From assembly GCF_013911755.1 (NCBI RefSeq), contig NZ_JACESP010000011.1:47616-111615 (forward strand): DNA of 64,000 nt, written 5' to 3'. Positions 18,087-27,966 of this stretch are shown here, in pieces; position 1 is the first letter of the stretch, and the number at the start of each line of letters is the position of its first letter. The position numbers were made by a program, and so were the translations under genes. This stretch comes from Sphingosinicella sp. (GTDB taxonomy: Bacteria; Pseudomonadota; Alphaproteobacteria; Sphingomonadales; Sphingomonadaceae). The notes below the pieces were generated by a model. The model was given only the letters and a program-made list of their open reading frames with translations. It did not search any database and was not told where the DNA came from.

Positions 18087-19901
18087 ATGACGCGCACCTT
18101 TGCGTCGGCCTTCGCCATCGCGCTTTCGCTCACGCTCGCCGCCCCCGTCTCGGCCCAGGCCCCGGCGGCGGCCTCTGCCGCGGCGCAGAACCCCGCCCAT
18201 CAAGCACTCTGGCAGCTCTTCCAGGATTCGGACGAAGCGAGCCTCAAGCGCAATCCGATCAATGCGCTGTTCCGCGGCGACATGCGCTACGCGGACCAGC
18301 TTGGCGACTACATCACCGACGCCTACTTCGCGGCAGAGCGGGCGGCAGGCGAAAGCGACCTTGCGCGCCTGAAGGCGATCGACCGCAGCGCGCTCGATGC
18401 CACCGACCGCATCGCCTACGACGTGTTCAAGTGGCAGACCGAAGAGGCGCTCAAGGGCCTGACCCCTGAGATCCTCGCGCTCACCGTCGTGCGCCCGGTC
18501 AATCACTTCAGCGGCTTCCACACCTTCTACCCCTCGTTCGCATCGGCTACCGGCGGCGCGCCCTTCGCCACGCTTGCCGACTACGAGAACAACCTGAAGC
18601 GCCACCAGGATTATGTCACGCTGCTCGATCGCTCGGTCGGCCGCTTCCGTGAAGGCATGGCATCGGGCGTCGTCGAAACGAAGCTCACGATCAACAACGT
18701 CATCGAGCAGCTCGCCACCCAGCTCGCGCAGGCGCCCGAGGATTCGCCCTTCTACAGCCCCGTCACCAAGTTCCCCGAAGGCATCTCCGCCGCGGACCAG
18801 GCGCGCCTTAAGGCCGAGTACCGCGCGATCATCACCGGCAAGATCTATCCGACGTACCAGCGGCTGCACGATTTCCTGAAGACCGAATATCTTCCCGTCG
18901 CCCGCGATCAGGTCGGCCTCTCCGCCATGAAGGGCGGGCCGGTGCTTTACGCGCAGCTCATCGAAAACACGACGACGCTGCCGCTCAAGGCCGAAGACAT
19001 TCACAATATCGGCCTTGCCGAGGTGAAGCGCATCAAGGCCGGAATGGAAAAGGTGAAGGCCGAGGTCGGCTTCAAGGGCACGCTGCCGGAATTCTTCGAT
19101 TATCTGCGCAATGATCCGCAGTTCAAGCCGCAGTCGCGCGAGTGGCTGACCCAGAAATACTTCGAGATCGGCAAGGCGGTCGACGCCAAGGTGCCCGCGT
19201 ATTTCTCCACCGTGCCGAAGTCTCCGCTCGATATCCGCCCCTACGAGCCGTTCCGCGAAAAGCAGCAGGCGGGTGGTTCCTACCAGCAGGGCACGCCAGA
19301 CGGCTCGCGTCCCGGCATCTTCTATTTCAACGCCTATGATCTGCCCTCGCGCACCACGCCGGGCATGACGACGCTCTACCTGCACGAAGGCGCGCCGGGG
19401 CATCATTTCCAGATCAGCCTTGCGCAGGAAAACGCGGCGCTGCCGAGCTTCATGCGCTTCGGCGGCAACACCGCCTACATCGAAGGCTGGGCGCTCTATG
19501 CCGAAACGCTCGGCTATCCGATGGGCTTCTTCGATGACCCGTACCAGCGCTTCGGCACGCTCTCGGACGAGATGCTGCGCGCGATGCGGCTCGTCGTCGA
19601 TACCGGGCTGCATTCGAAGGGTTGGACGCGCGATCAGGCGATCGAATACATGCTCGCCAACAGCGACATGGGCCGCACCGATGCAACCGCAGAGGTCGAG
19701 CGCTACATCGCCATCCCCAGCCAGGCGCTCGCCTACAAGGTCGGCGCGATGAAGATTCAGGAACTCCGCGCCCGCGCCGAAAAGGCGCTGGGGCCAAAGT
19801 TCGACATCCGCGATTTCCACGCGCAGGTGCTGATGACCGGTGCCCTGCCGCTCGCGGTCCTCGAAAAGAAGATCGACGACTGGATCGCGTCGAAGAAGTA
19901 A
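18087..19901 (+). CDS. Exported DUF885-family putative metallopeptidase
   Basis: 604 residues from the ATG at 18087, preceded by AAAGGA. The start MTRTFASAFAIALSLTLAAPVSAQ is a classical signal peptide. The family signature is LHEGAPGHHFQISLAQE (about residue 430), an HExxxGH-type variant that probably binds zinc; further conserved blocks are GGNTAYIEGWALYAETLG and EAIEYMLANSDM-like helices. DUF885 proteins are widespread periplasmic or secreted proteins presumed to be peptidases; the substrate is unknown. The frame is open upstream for 1.4 kb, but that is antisense to the MFS gene and not coding. Confidence 0.88.
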   Translation: MTRTFASAFAIALSLTLAAPVSAQAPAAASAAAQNPAHQALWQLFQDSDEASLKRNPINALFRGDMRYADQLGDYITDAYFAAERAAGESDLARLKAIDRSALDATDRIAYDVFKWQTEEALKGLTPEILALTVVRPVNHFSGFHTFYPSFASATGGAPFATLADYENNLKRHQDYVTLLDRSVGRFREGMASGVVETKLTINNVIEQLATQLAQAPEDSPFYSPVTKFPEGISAADQARLKAEYRAIITGKIYPTYQRLHDFLKTEYLPVARDQVGLSAMKGGPVLYAQLIENTTTLPLKAEDIHNIGLAEVKRIKAGMEKVKAEVGFKGTLPEFFDYLRNDPQFKPQSREWLTQKYFEIGKAVDAKVPAYFSTVPKSPLDIRPYEPFREKQQAGGSYQQGTPDGSRPGIFYFNAYDLPSRTTPGMTTLYLHEGAPGHHFQISLAQENAALPSFMRFGGNTAYIEGWALYAETLGYPMGFFDDPYQRFGTLSDEMLRAMRLVVDTGLHSKGWTRDQAIEYMLANSDMGRTDATAEVERYIAIPSQALAYKVGAMKIQELRARAEKALGPKFDIRDFHAQVLMTGALPLAVLEKKIDDWIASKK

Positions 19902-19912
19902 GCGTCCGATAA

Positions 19913-19945
19913 AGCCGCCGTTCCGGTCCAGCCGGAATGGCGGCT
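19913..19945 (+). terminator. Long GC-rich hairpin after the DUF885 gene
   Basis: A 14-position stem including one G-T pair and a 5-nt loop lies 11 bp after the stop codon. No T-run follows on the plus strand, so it is a probable rather than certain terminator. Confidence 0.55.
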
Positions 19946-19981
19946 ATCAGGCCGCCGGCCTACACAGTATAGGCCCCACCC

Positions 19982-20386
19982 ATGCTCCAGCTTTCCTGCC
20001 TCTGCGGCCAAATCCGCATCGCGACCGAAAAACGGCCCGACTACATCCACGAATGCAACTGTACGCTTTGCACGAAGTCGGGCGCGCGCTGGGCCTATTA
20101 TCATCCGTCGGAGGTCAGCGTCGAAGGCCCGACAAAAGGCTATTCTCGGCAGGACAAGGATGATCCGGCCGCGGAAATCCATTTTTGCCCCACGTGCGGC
20201 GCGACAACGCATTTCACCCTCACCGAAAGCGCCGCCTTGAAGTTCGGGAACAGCATGATGGGCGTCAACATGTGGCTGACGGACGAGAAGGATCTCGCCG
20301 GAATCGAACTGCGTTATCCGGATGGTCGCGCCTGGTCGGGCGCGGGTGATTTCAGCTATGTGCGCGAGGCGCGCATTCTCGGCTAG
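19982..20386 (+). CDS. GFA (CENP-V-like) zinc protein
   Basis: 134 residues of the glutathione-dependent formaldehyde-activating (GFA/CENP-V) fold. Zinc-binding cysteines appear in the expected order: CLCG at 7-10, CNCTLC near 25-30 and CPTCG near 69-73. Members often act as S-(hydroxymethyl)glutathione synthase-like or other glutathione-adduct proteins, but most are uncharacterised. The stop codon TAG (20384-20386) is the junction with a MITE-like repeat, so the C-terminus may have been set by that insertion. Confidence 0.85.
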   Translation: MLQLSCLCGQIRIATEKRPDYIHECNCTLCTKSGARWAYYHPSEVSVEGPTKGYSRQDKDDPAAEIHFCPTCGATTHFTLTESAALKFGNSMMGVNMWLTDEKDLAGIELRYPDGRAWSGAGDFSYVREARILG

Positions 20387-20527
20387 GGTGTGTGGGGATT
20401 CGGTTCAGGCCGAGGCGAAAACGGTGGATTTCGAGAACCGGCGCGCAGCGTACTTACAGTACGTGAGCACCGGAAGCGGAGAAAGCCGCCGTTTGCAGCC
20501 GGGCATGGGCCGAATACCCACACACCC
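20386..20527. mobile_element. MITE-like element with terminal inverted repeats and TA flanks
   Basis: The ends GGGTGTGTGGG (20386-20396) and CCCACACACCC (20517-20527) are perfect inverted repeats and continue inward for 18 bp with one mismatch (to 20403 and from 20510). Each end is flanked by TA (20384-20385 and 20528-20529), the target duplication produced by IS630/Tc1-type transposases. The interior is also an imperfect inverted repeat: GCGAAAACGGTGG near the left pairs roughly with CCGCCGTTTGC at the right, and CCGG...GTACTT with AGTACGTG...CCGG. No ORF of note is inside. It occupies the whole gap between two convergent genes. Confidence 0.7.
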
Positions 20528-22437
20528 TAAATTTCGACCTGGCTGCCCAGCTCCACGACGCGGTTCGTCGGCAGCTTGAAGAACTCCATCGCCGTCGCAG
20601 CGTTGCGCAGCATCCACGCGAACAGCTTTTCGCGCCAGATCGCCATGCCCGGCTTCGGCGCCGCGATCAGCGTCTGGCGCGAAAGGAAGAAGCTCGTCTG
20701 CATCATGTCGAACTTCGGCCCGCAGGCGTTCACGGGCGAGAGCGCCTTCGGGATGTCGGTTTCCTGCATGAATCCGTAGCGCAGCTTCATCCGGTAGAAG
20801 CCCTGCCCCAGATCCTGCGTCTCCACCACGTCGCACGTCTCGACGTAGGGAATATCCTCGATCGCCACGGTGAGCACGATCACGCGTTCGTGCAGCACCT
20901 TGTTGTGCTTCATGTTGTGGAGCAGCGCGTGCGGCACGCCGGTGGGCTCCGATGACATGAAGATCGCGGTGCCGGGCACACGGATCGCGCTGTTCGCGGC
21001 GGACTTCACGAAGATTTCCATCGGCATCGCGGCTTCCTGCATCCGCTGGCGCATCAGCAGGCGGCCCTTCGACCATGTCGTCAGCATCGTGAAGGCGACG
21101 ACGCCGATGAGCAGCGGGAACCAGCCGCCGTCGGGAACCTTGGTAAGGTTCGCGGCGAAATACGCGCCGTCGACGATGAAGAATGCCGCGAGCAGCGGAA
21201 TGGCGAGCCACGACTTCCATTTCCAGAGCGAAAACAGCACGACGGCCAGCAGGCACGTGTCGATGAGCATCGCGCCCGTCACGGCAATGCCGTAAGCGGC
21301 GGCAAGGTTGCTCGAATTCTGGAACATCAGCACGAGCAGGATCACCGCGGACATCAGCAGCCAGTTGATGACCGGGATGTAGATCTGCCCCTGCGTCGAG
21401 GCGCTGGTGTGCTTGATGGTGAGGCGCGGCATGAAGCCGAGCTGGATCGCCTGATGCGTCACCGAAAACGCGCCGGAGATCACCGCCTGGCTGGCGATCA
21501 CGGTGGCAAGCGTGGCAAGCCCCACAAGCGGCAGGCGCAGGGCTTCGGGGGCGAGCATGAAGAACGGATTGCGGATCGCCACCTCGGCCTCGGCGGGCGT
21601 CATGCTCACGATCATGGCGCCCTGCCCCATGTAGTTCAGCATCAGCCCCGGCATCACGAACCATAGCCACGAGAAGCGGATCGGGCGGCGCCCGAAGTGC
21701 CCCATGTCGGCGTAAAGCGCCTCCGCGCCCGTCACGGCGAGGACGACGGAGCCGAGCGCGAGGAAGGCGAGCCAGCCGTCGAGCAGGAAGAACTGGAAGG
21801 CGTACCACGGGTTGAGCGCCGTCAGGATCTCCGGGTCTTTCGCGATGTTCACGATCCCGAGCACGGCGAGCACCAGGAAGTAGAGCACCATGATCGGGCC
21901 GAACAGGGCGCCGACCTTGGCGGTGCCGCGCGCCTGGATCAGGAACAGGAAGACAAGGATGAACACCGCGATCGGAAGCACCAGCGGTTCGAACGCGTCG
22001 TTCACGACCACGAGACCCTCGACCGCCGAAAGCACCGAGATCGCCGGGGTGATCATGCTGTCGCCATAAAAGAGCGCCGTGGCGAACACGCCGAGCATCA
22101 CGATCACCACGCCGAGCCGCGCGTGCGCGGTCCTGCGTGAAATGAGCGCCAGCAGCGCCAGGCTGCCGCCCTGCCCCTTGTTGTCCGCACGCATGATGAT
22201 CGTGACGTACTTGATCGTCACCACCAGCATCATCGACCAGAAGATCAGGCTGACGACGCCGTAGACGTGGACTGCGTCGAGCGCGAGCGGGTGGTGACCC
22301 GCGAAGGTTTCGCGGAACGCGTAGAGCGGTGAGGTGCCGATATCGCCGAAAACGATGCCGATCGCGGCCACCGCCAGCTTGGCGATGCCGTCATGGCGGT
22401 CGGAGGACGACGCGTGTGGGTTGTGGGGTCCGGTCAT
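20527..22437 (-). CDS. kup: Kup-type potassium uptake protein
   Basis: Inner-membrane proton-coupled potassium importer. 636 residues with about 12 helices then a soluble C-terminal domain, the usual Kup length. Diagnostic stretches are [37 protein letters not shown] and [17 protein letters not shown]. The TAG stop codon lies in the right terminal repeat of the MITE-like element. The 160 bp upstream of the start to the Lrp gene contain no gene that I can see. Confidence 0.95.
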   Translation of the reverse strand: MTGPHNPHASSSDRHDGIAKLAVAAIGIVFGDIGTSPLYAFRETFAGHHPLALDAVHVYGVVSLIFWSMMLVVTIKYVTIIMRADNKGQGGSLALLALISRRTAHARLGVVIVMLGVFATALFYGDSMITPAISVLSAVEGLVVVNDAFEPLVLPIAVFILVFLFLIQARGTAKVGALFGPIMVLYFLVLAVLGIVNIAKDPEILTALNPWYAFQFFLLDGWLAFLALGSVVLAVTGAEALYADMGHFGRRPIRFSWLWFVMPGLMLNYMGQGAMIVSMTPAEAEVAIRNPFFMLAPEALRLPLVGLATLATVIASQAVISGAFSVTHQAIQLGFMPRLTIKHTSASTQGQIYIPVINWLLMSAVILLVLMFQNSSNLAAAYGIAVTGAMLIDTCLLAVVLFSLWKWKSWLAIPLLAAFFIVDGAYFAANLTKVPDGGWFPLLIGVVAFTMLTTWSKGRLLMRQRMQEAAMPMEIFVKSAANSAIRVPGTAIFMSSEPTGVPHALLHNMKHNKVLHERVIVLTVAIEDIPYVETCDVVETQDLGQGFYRMKLRYGFMQETDIPKALSPVNACGPKFDMMQTSFFLSRQTLIAAPKPGMAIWREKLFAWMLRNAATAMEFFKLPTNRVVELGSQVEI

Positions 22438-22600
22438 GGACGGATGCGGGGCATCGGTGCCGCGGTTAGCGGCACGAACCCCTGTAATCCTTGTTCTGCC
22501 GGGTCATGCGACTCATGCCTCAAGCTGCGTTGTTCCGAACCGAAGCGGCGGCGGCGACTAGCATAGCGTGCCGCACTGCACAACAGGCGTGCGAAACCGC

Positions 22601-23047
22601 TCACTCACCCACGATCCTGCGGATGCTGACCTGCGTCACCAACCGCTGCACGCCGGGCAGCGCCGCCAGCAGCTCGCGGTGCACGCGCTCGAAGCTGTCG
22701 CCTTCCTTCACCAGGATTTTCAGCATGTAGTCCGAATCGCCCGTGATCAGGTGGCCCTCGGCGATTTCGGGCGCGCGCGCGACCGCAGTTTCGAAGGCGG
22801 AAAGCGTTTCCTTGCGCTGGTCTGTGAGCGTGACGGCGACGTAGACGGCGGAAGGATTGCTCCGTGCCGCGGGCGACAGCACGGCGCGATAGCCGCGGAT
22901 GAAACCCGAATCTTCCAGAAGTTTCACGCGCCGGTGGGCCGCCGATGCGGACAGCCCGACGCGATTCCCCAGCTGCTCGCTCGTCAATCCCGAGTCGATT
23001 GCAAGCTGGGCGATAATCTTGCGATCGATCTGATCCAGTTCGGACAA
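22601..23047 (-). CDS. Lrp/AsnC-family transcriptional regulator
   Basis: 148 residues from a TTG at 23047 (LSELDQIDRKIIAQLAIDSG), preceded by GAGGA. HTH: TSEQLGNRVGLSASAAHRRVKLLEDSGFIRGY; the C-terminal RAM ligand-binding domain follows (GHLITGDSDYMLKILVKEGDSFERVHRELLAALPGV). Upstream ATG candidates would overlap the divergent ald start and are rejected. Head-to-head with ald, so it is very probably the alanine-responsive activator/repressor of ald. The intergenic region includes the 8-bp palindrome GAATATTC (23073-23080), a possible site. Confidence 0.9.
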   Translation of the reverse strand: MSELDQIDRKIIAQLAIDSGLTSEQLGNRVGLSASAAHRRVKLLEDSGFIRGYRAVLSPAARSNPSAVYVAVTLTDQRKETLSAFETAVARAPEIAEGHLITGDSDYMLKILVKEGDSFERVHRELLAALPGVQRLVTQVSIRRIVGE

Positions 23048-23177
23048 TTTCCCGAAATCCTCGTCTATCTTCGAATATTCTCTACACAAGAGGCGTCCCC
23101 GCGCGCAACTTCGCAAACTTCTCCGACGTGATTTCCGGTAGATTCCCCTCAATTCATCAAGATGAGGGAGAACAGTC

Positions 23178-24281
23178 ATGCGCGTCGGAGTTCCAAAGGA
23201 AATCAAGGTTCACGAATATCGTGTCGGCATGACGCCGGCCTCGGTCGCCGAGCTTACGCAGGCCGGCCACGAGGTTTTCGTCGAAACGGGCGCGGGTAGC
23301 GGCATCGATTTCGGTGACGACGCCTATATCGCGGTCGGCGCGAAGATCCTCGCGACGCCGCAGGAAGTGTTCGCCGCCGCCGACATGATCGTGAAGGTGA
23401 AGGAGCCTCAGCTCCACGAAATCGCCTGGCTGGAGCCGCGCCACACGCTCTTCACCTACCTGCATCTCGCCGCCGACAAGCCGCAGGCCGAAGCGCTGAT
23501 GAAATCGGGCGCGACCTGCATCGCTTACGAAACCGTCACGAACGCGCAGGGCCGCCTGCCGCTCCTCCAGCCGATGTCCGAAGTCGCAGGCCGCATGGCC
23601 GTGCAGGTCGGCGCGCATTATCTTGAAAAGGAACAGGGCGGACGCGGCATCCTGCTCGGCGGCGTGCCGGGCGTGGCCCCCGCGAAGGTTTCGATTCTCG
23701 GCGGCGGCGTCTCGGGCTTCAACGCGGCGCAGATGGCCGTCGGCCTCGGCGCCGACGTGACGATCTACGACGTCTCGTCGACCCGCCTCGCAGAACTCGA
23801 TGCGCTGTTCCAGAACCGCATCAAGACCGTCTACGCGAGCAGCGCCGCCGTGGCGCGTGCGGCGGAGAACTCGCACCTCATTATCGGCTGCGTGCTGATC
23901 CCGGGCGCAGCAGCACCCAAGCTCGTCACGCGCGAGATGCTGAAGACGATGAAGCGCGGTTCGGTGCTCGTTGACGTCGCCATCGATCAGGGCGGCTGCT
24001 TTGAAACCTCGCACGCGACGACTCACAGCGACCCGGTCTACACGGTCGAGGGCGTCATCCACTACTGCGTCGCCAACATGCCTGGCGCCGTCGCCCGCAC
24101 CTCCACCTTTGCGCTCAACAACGCGACGCTGCCGTTCATCGTGAAGCTCGCGAAGCTGGGCGCAGAGGGCGCGATGCGCGCCGATCCGCACCTTCGCAAT
24201 GGCCTCAACGTCGCGGGCGGGTTCATCACGTACAAGGCGGTCGCCGACGATCTCGGCCTCGCCTACCGCGCCTGGGAATAA
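23178..24281 (+). CDS. ald: Alanine dehydrogenase
   Basis: NAD-dependent reversible deamination of L-alanine to pyruvate and ammonia. 367 residues, the family length. N-terminal signature [23 protein letters not shown]; catalytic His in FTYLHLAAD; Rossmann loop [27 protein letters not shown]; and [27 protein letters not shown] ribosome site eight bases before the ATG. Regulated presumably by the divergent Lrp-type gene; a strong hairpin follows the stop. Confidence 0.97.
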   Translation: MRVGVPKEIKVHEYRVGMTPASVAELTQAGHEVFVETGAGSGIDFGDDAYIAVGAKILATPQEVFAAADMIVKVKEPQLHEIAWLEPRHTLFTYLHLAADKPQAEALMKSGATCIAYETVTNAQGRLPLLQPMSEVAGRMAVQVGAHYLEKEQGGRGILLGGVPGVAPAKVSILGGGVSGFNAAQMAVGLGADVTIYDVSSTRLAELDALFQNRIKTVYASSAAVARAAENSHLIIGCVLIPGAAAPKLVTREMLKTMKRGSVLVDVAIDQGGCFETSHATTHSDPVYTVEGVIHYCVANMPGAVARTSTFALNNATLPFIVKLAKLGAEGAMRADPHLRNGLNVAGGFITYKAVADDLGLAYRAWE

Positions 24282-24312
24282 AACGCTTCACCTGAGCGAA
24301 GCCAAAAAAGAA

Positions 24313-24337
24313 GGGCCGGAGGCGATGCCTCCGGCCC
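24313..24337. terminator. Bidirectional intrinsic terminator between ald and the beta-barrel gene
   Basis: GGGCCGGAGGC and GCCTCCGGCCC pair perfectly (11 bp) around a 3-nt loop. The minus strand continues TTCTTTTTT, a good T-tract for the outer-membrane gene; the plus strand continues with a shorter AACTGTTTT for ald. Confidence 0.85.
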
Positions 24338-24361
24338 AACTGTTTTCGGACCGACAGTCGT

Positions 24362-24970
24362 TCAGAAGCGGAACGCGAGGCCCGCCAGAACCTGATCGGC
24401 CGCATAGCCGCCGTCCATATCGCGGTGGCGGTATTCGGTGCGGATGCTCGCCGACTCGTTGAGGCCGTATTCGAGACCGCCGCCATAGAGCAGGCCGTCC
24501 GACCAGCCCTTTTCACTCGTGGAAGCGACGCCCGCGATCGTGGAGACCGTCGAGACGCGCGTCTTCTCGGCGCCATAGCCGACCCGGCCGTAGACGAGCA
24601 GATTCGGCGTCGCGAGGAAGCCCGCGCGAGCACTCACGTCGTAATTCCACTTGGGATCGATCTCTGCGGTCAGACCCGCGATCGGCGTATCGCGCAGCGT
24701 CTTGCCGCCCATGCCGATGCCGGCCTCGACGCCGACCAGGAAGTTCTGGCCGATACCGTAGTCATAGCCGGCGAACACACCGTAATCGATGCCGTTGCGG
24801 CTCTTGTCGAAATCCTCAACGCCGGGCAGGCCGAAGTCGAGATCGACCGACCGTTTGCCCCAGCCGATCTGGCCGCCGACGAACGCGCCGCCGATGGCGC
24901 CCGCATCCTGAGCAAGCGCGGACGCCGGGAGGAGGGCAGTCGCGAGCGCGGCAAGAATAAGCTTTTTCAT
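24362..24970 (-). CDS. Outer-membrane beta-barrel protein (Omp25/OmpA-like porin family)
   Basis: 202 residues. A signal peptide (MKKLILAALATALLPASALA) is followed by alternating strands rich in Gly, Tyr and aromatic ends, such as GGAFVGGQIGWGKRSVD, VFAGYDYGIGQNFLVGVEAGIG and RTEYRHRDMD, finishing in FRF, the C-terminal aromatic typical of barrels. About eight strands are predicted. The ATG at 24970 has AGAGG eight bases upstream; a GTG two codons earlier is less likely. The 5' region holds a hairpin (GTCCGC...GCGGAC, 24997-25022). The remaining gap to 25172 has no visible gene. Confidence 0.88.
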   Translation of the reverse strand: MKKLILAALATALLPASALAQDAGAIGGAFVGGQIGWGKRSVDLDFGLPGVEDFDKSRNGIDYGVFAGYDYGIGQNFLVGVEAGIGMGGKTLRDTPIAGLTAEIDPKWNYDVSARAGFLATPNLLVYGRVGYGAEKTRVSTVSTIAGVASTSEKGWSDGLLYGGGLEYGLNESASIRTEYRHRDMDGGYAADQVLAGLAFRF

Positions 24971-25172
24971 GAACACACCTCTACAAAGATTGCACTGTCC
25001 GCGAGGGGAGAGCCTTGCGGACGGCGGAGAGGTGGGAGCGAATTGCGGCCGAGAAATGGCATGGCGGCATGCCTTCGGCGAACGACCGTCGGAAACGGGA
25101 CGAACGGCATACGCGCTTCGACGAACGACGTTCAGCGCACGTTAAACCGTCATATCGGGTGGAAAAGAGGCT

Positions 25173-26894
25173 CTAAAGTGCCTCTTCGGGGATCGCGAAC
25201 AATGTTTCCGCGCCGCGCGTCACCGGCCCGAGCAGAGCCGCCGCCTGCGGCAGGAACTGTTCTGCGAAGAAACGCGCCGTCACGATCTTCGCATTCAGGA
25301 ACGCCGGATCACCCTCGCCTGCCGCGAGACGCTTCGCTGCTGCCGCCGCCTGCTTCGCAAGCAGCCAGCCGCCGACGGTAAGGCCGAACATGCGCAGATA
25401 CGGCGTCGCGCCCGCGGCATTGTCATCGCCGCCGCCCTCGGCAAGCCAGATGGTCGCGCTTTCGAGCGCGGCGAGCGCGTCCTCCAGATAGGGCGCCAGC
25501 TCGGCCGTTTGCGCAAAATCCGCGCGCATGTCCGCAAATAGACTCTTCCAGCGGACCTGCGGCAGCTTGCGCCCCACGAGATCCATCGCCTGGATGCCGT
25601 TCGTTCCCTCGTAAATCGGCGCGATGCGCGCGTCGCGGTAGTGCTGCGCCGCACCCGTCTCCTCGATGAAGCCCATCCCCCCGAAAACCTGCACGCCAAG
25701 GCTCGCGACCTCGACGCCGACATCGGTCGAGAACGCCTTCGTCACCGGCGTCAGCAGATCGGCAAGCGCCTGCGCCTCGCGCCGGGCTAGTTCGTCTATT
25801 TCAGCGTGCGCGCGGTCGACGGCGGCCGCATTCAGATAAGTGAGCGCCCGCGCCGCTTCGGTAAGGCCGCGCATCGTCATCAGTGTCCGCCGCACATCGG
25901 CGAATTCGATGATGCGCCGCACCTGCACGCGCTCCTTCGCGTAGGCGAGCGCGTGCTGATATGCGCGCTCGGCGATGGCAACGCCCTGCAGTCCCACGTT
26001 GATACGCGCGTGGTTCATCATCGTGAACATCGCACGCATCCCGGCGTTCTCGTCACCGATCATGAAGCCGACGCAGTCGTCGTTGTCGCCGTAGCTCATC
26101 GTGCAGGTGGGCGAAGAATGAATCCCGAGCTTATGCTCGATCGAAACGCAGCGCAGGTCGTTGCGCGCGCCCAGAGAACCGTCCGCGTTCACCAGAAACT
26201 TGGGTACGATGAACAGCGAAATGCCCTTGGTGCCTTTAGGCGACCCCGGCGTGCGCGCGAGGACGAGGTGGACGATGTTCTCCGCCACGTCATGCTCGCC
26301 CCACGTGATGAATATCTTGGAGCCCTTGATGCGCCACGTCCCGTCTTCCGCAGGCGTCGCGGTGGTACGCAGCGCGCCGACGTCCGTCCCGGCCTGCGGC
26401 TCGGTGAGGTTCATCGTGCCGGTCCATTCGCCCGAGATGATCTTGGTGAGGTAGATCTGCTTCTGATCCTCGGAGCCGTGCGCCGTCAGCGCCTCGATCG
26501 CGCCCTGCGAGAGCATCGGGCACAGCGACAGCGCCATGTTGGCGCTCGTCGTCTGTTCCTGCACGGCGGTGGCAAGCACGAACGGTAGCCCCTGCCCCCC
26601 GTATGCGGGATCGGCGCCGAGCGTCATCCAGCCACCTTCGACATAGGCCGCATAGGCATCGCGGAAGCCCGCGGGCAGCGTCACCACGCCGTTCGCCAGC
26701 TTGGCGCCCTCAGTATCCCCTATGCGGTTCAGCGTCGCGAAAACGCCTGCGGAGAGCTTCCCTGCCTCTTCCAGAATTGCATCGACAAGATCCACGGTCG
26801 CCGCCTCGAAACGCGGCAACTGCGCGAGACCGGGCAGGTCTGCGATGGTTTCGAGGACGAAGCGCTGCTCGGTGACGGGGGCGGTGTAGGTCAT
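25173..26894 (-). CDS. Acyl-CoA dehydrogenase, DmdC/FadE-like
   Basis: 573-residue flavoenzyme. The FAD/substrate loop NLTEPQAGTDVGALRTTA, the KGSKIFITWGEHDVAENI block, and the late signature PIYEGTNGIQAMDLVGRKL with its probable catalytic Glu place it in the long acyl-CoA dehydrogenase group that includes 3-methylmercaptopropionyl-CoA dehydrogenase; most such genes act on ordinary acyl-CoAs. The segment after ERVQ is shorter than in many relatives, going straight to VRRIIEFADVRR. Divergent from sua5 with a 53-bp gap. Substrate not predictable. Confidence 0.92.
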   Translation of the reverse strand: MTYTAPVTEQRFVLETIADLPGLAQLPRFEAATVDLVDAILEEAGKLSAGVFATLNRIGDTEGAKLANGVVTLPAGFRDAYAAYVEGGWMTLGADPAYGGQGLPFVLATAVQEQTTSANMALSLCPMLSQGAIEALTAHGSEDQKQIYLTKIISGEWTGTMNLTEPQAGTDVGALRTTATPAEDGTWRIKGSKIFITWGEHDVAENIVHLVLARTPGSPKGTKGISLFIVPKFLVNADGSLGARNDLRCVSIEHKLGIHSSPTCTMSYGDNDDCVGFMIGDENAGMRAMFTMMNHARINVGLQGVAIAERAYQHALAYAKERVQVRRIIEFADVRRTLMTMRGLTEAARALTYLNAAAVDRAHAEIDELARREAQALADLLTPVTKAFSTDVGVEVASLGVQVFGGMGFIEETGAAQHYRDARIAPIYEGTNGIQAMDLVGRKLPQVRWKSLFADMRADFAQTAELAPYLEDALAALESATIWLAEGGGDDNAAGATPYLRMFGLTVGGWLLAKQAAAAAKRLAAGEGDPAFLNAKIVTARFFAEQFLPQAAALLGPVTRGAETLFAIPEEAL

Positions 26895-26947
26895 TGGCGG
26901 CCATCTATCGCTTGTGAGAGGAAACGGCGCGGGTATAGCGGGGGGCT

Positions 26948-27898
26948 GTGAGCGGGCAACCTGATCTTTTGAGCACTGAAACCGTGCCGCCGGACACGGC
27001 AGGCGTCTCGCTCGCCGCCGCGCTGCTGCGCACCGGCTCGGTCGTCGCGGTCCCCACCGAAACCGTCTATGGCCTCGCCGCAGACGCCACGAACGCAGAC
27101 GCCGTCGCGCGCATCTATGCCGCCAAGGGCAGGCCCTCGTTCAACCCGCTCATCGCCCACGTCAGCGGCGCCGACATGGCGGCTGAGCACGTCGAGCTGT
27201 CCCCGCTCGCGCGCCGCCTCATCGACGCCTTTTGGCCAGGACCGCTGACGCTCGTCCTGCCGCGCAAACCCGGCAGCCCTATCGCTGCCATCGTCACCGC
27301 AGGCCTGCCGACGCTCGCCGTGCGCTGCCCCGATCACCCCGTGCCGCAAGCCCTGATCGCGGCGCTCGGCCGCCCGCTCGCAGCCCCTTCGGCCAACGCC
27401 TCCGGACAGATCAGCGCAACGCGCGCCGAACACGTCCTGAAAAGCCTCGGCGGTCGCATCCCGCTCATCATCGACGGCGGCCCATGCAAGGGTGGCATCG
27501 AATCGACAATCGTCGCCGTGGACGGACACCGCCTGCGCCTGCTTCGCCCCGGCGGCGTACCGCGAGAGGCGCTGGAGGCCTTCGCCCCCATTTCGCTTGG
27601 CGGTAGCGGCATCGAGGCACCGGGCATGATGGAGAGCCATTACGCGCCCTCGAAGCCACTCCGCCTCGACGCGCAAACCGCCTCGGACGACGAGTTCCTG
27701 ATTGGCTTCGGGGCTATCTCAGGGGATATCAGCCTTTCCCCGACAGGCGATGCAGTCGAAGCCGCTGCCCGCCTGTTCGACTGTCTGCACGTCGCCGACG
27801 CGAGCGGAGCGGACGCCATCGCCGTCGCCCCCGTGCCCTGTGAGGGCCTTGGCGCCGCGATCAACGACAGGCTCCGGCGCGCCGCTGCACCACGCTGA
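26948..27898 (+). CDS. L-threonylcarbamoyladenylate synthase (Sua5/TsaC with C-terminal Sua5 domain)
   Basis: Makes threonylcarbamoyl-AMP for the t6A modification of ANN-decoding tRNAs. 316 residues: YrdC domain about 18-205 (GSVVAVPTETVYGLAADATN, AKGRPSFNPLIAHV, AAPSANASGQISATRAEHV) and the C-terminal Sua5 domain (GGSGIEAPGMMESHYAPSKPLRL). GTG start, with a G-rich ribosome site. It stands alone, convergent with nothing and 68 bp before aqpZ. Confidence 0.93.
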   Translation: MSGQPDLLSTETVPPDTAGVSLAAALLRTGSVVAVPTETVYGLAADATNADAVARIYAAKGRPSFNPLIAHVSGADMAAEHVELSPLARRLIDAFWPGPLTLVLPRKPGSPIAAIVTAGLPTLAVRCPDHPVPQALIAALGRPLAAPSANASGQISATRAEHVLKSLGGRIPLIIDGGPCKGGIESTIVAVDGHRLRLLRPGGVPREALEAFAPISLGGSGIEAPGMMESHYAPSKPLRLDAQTASDDEFLIGFGAISGDISLSPTGDAVEAAARLFDCLHVADASGADAIAVAPVPCEGLGAAINDRLRRAAAPR

Positions 27899-27966
27899 TT
27901 TTCGCTGTCCCTCGAATATGTTATGCGTGAGCCGCCGCGCATGACGCGGTCCTTCAGGGTGAGGGT

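Noticed and set aside
18081-19820. 579-codon frame antisense to the DUF885 gene
   Set aside because: No recognisable motif; composition is typical of a reverse-strand shadow.
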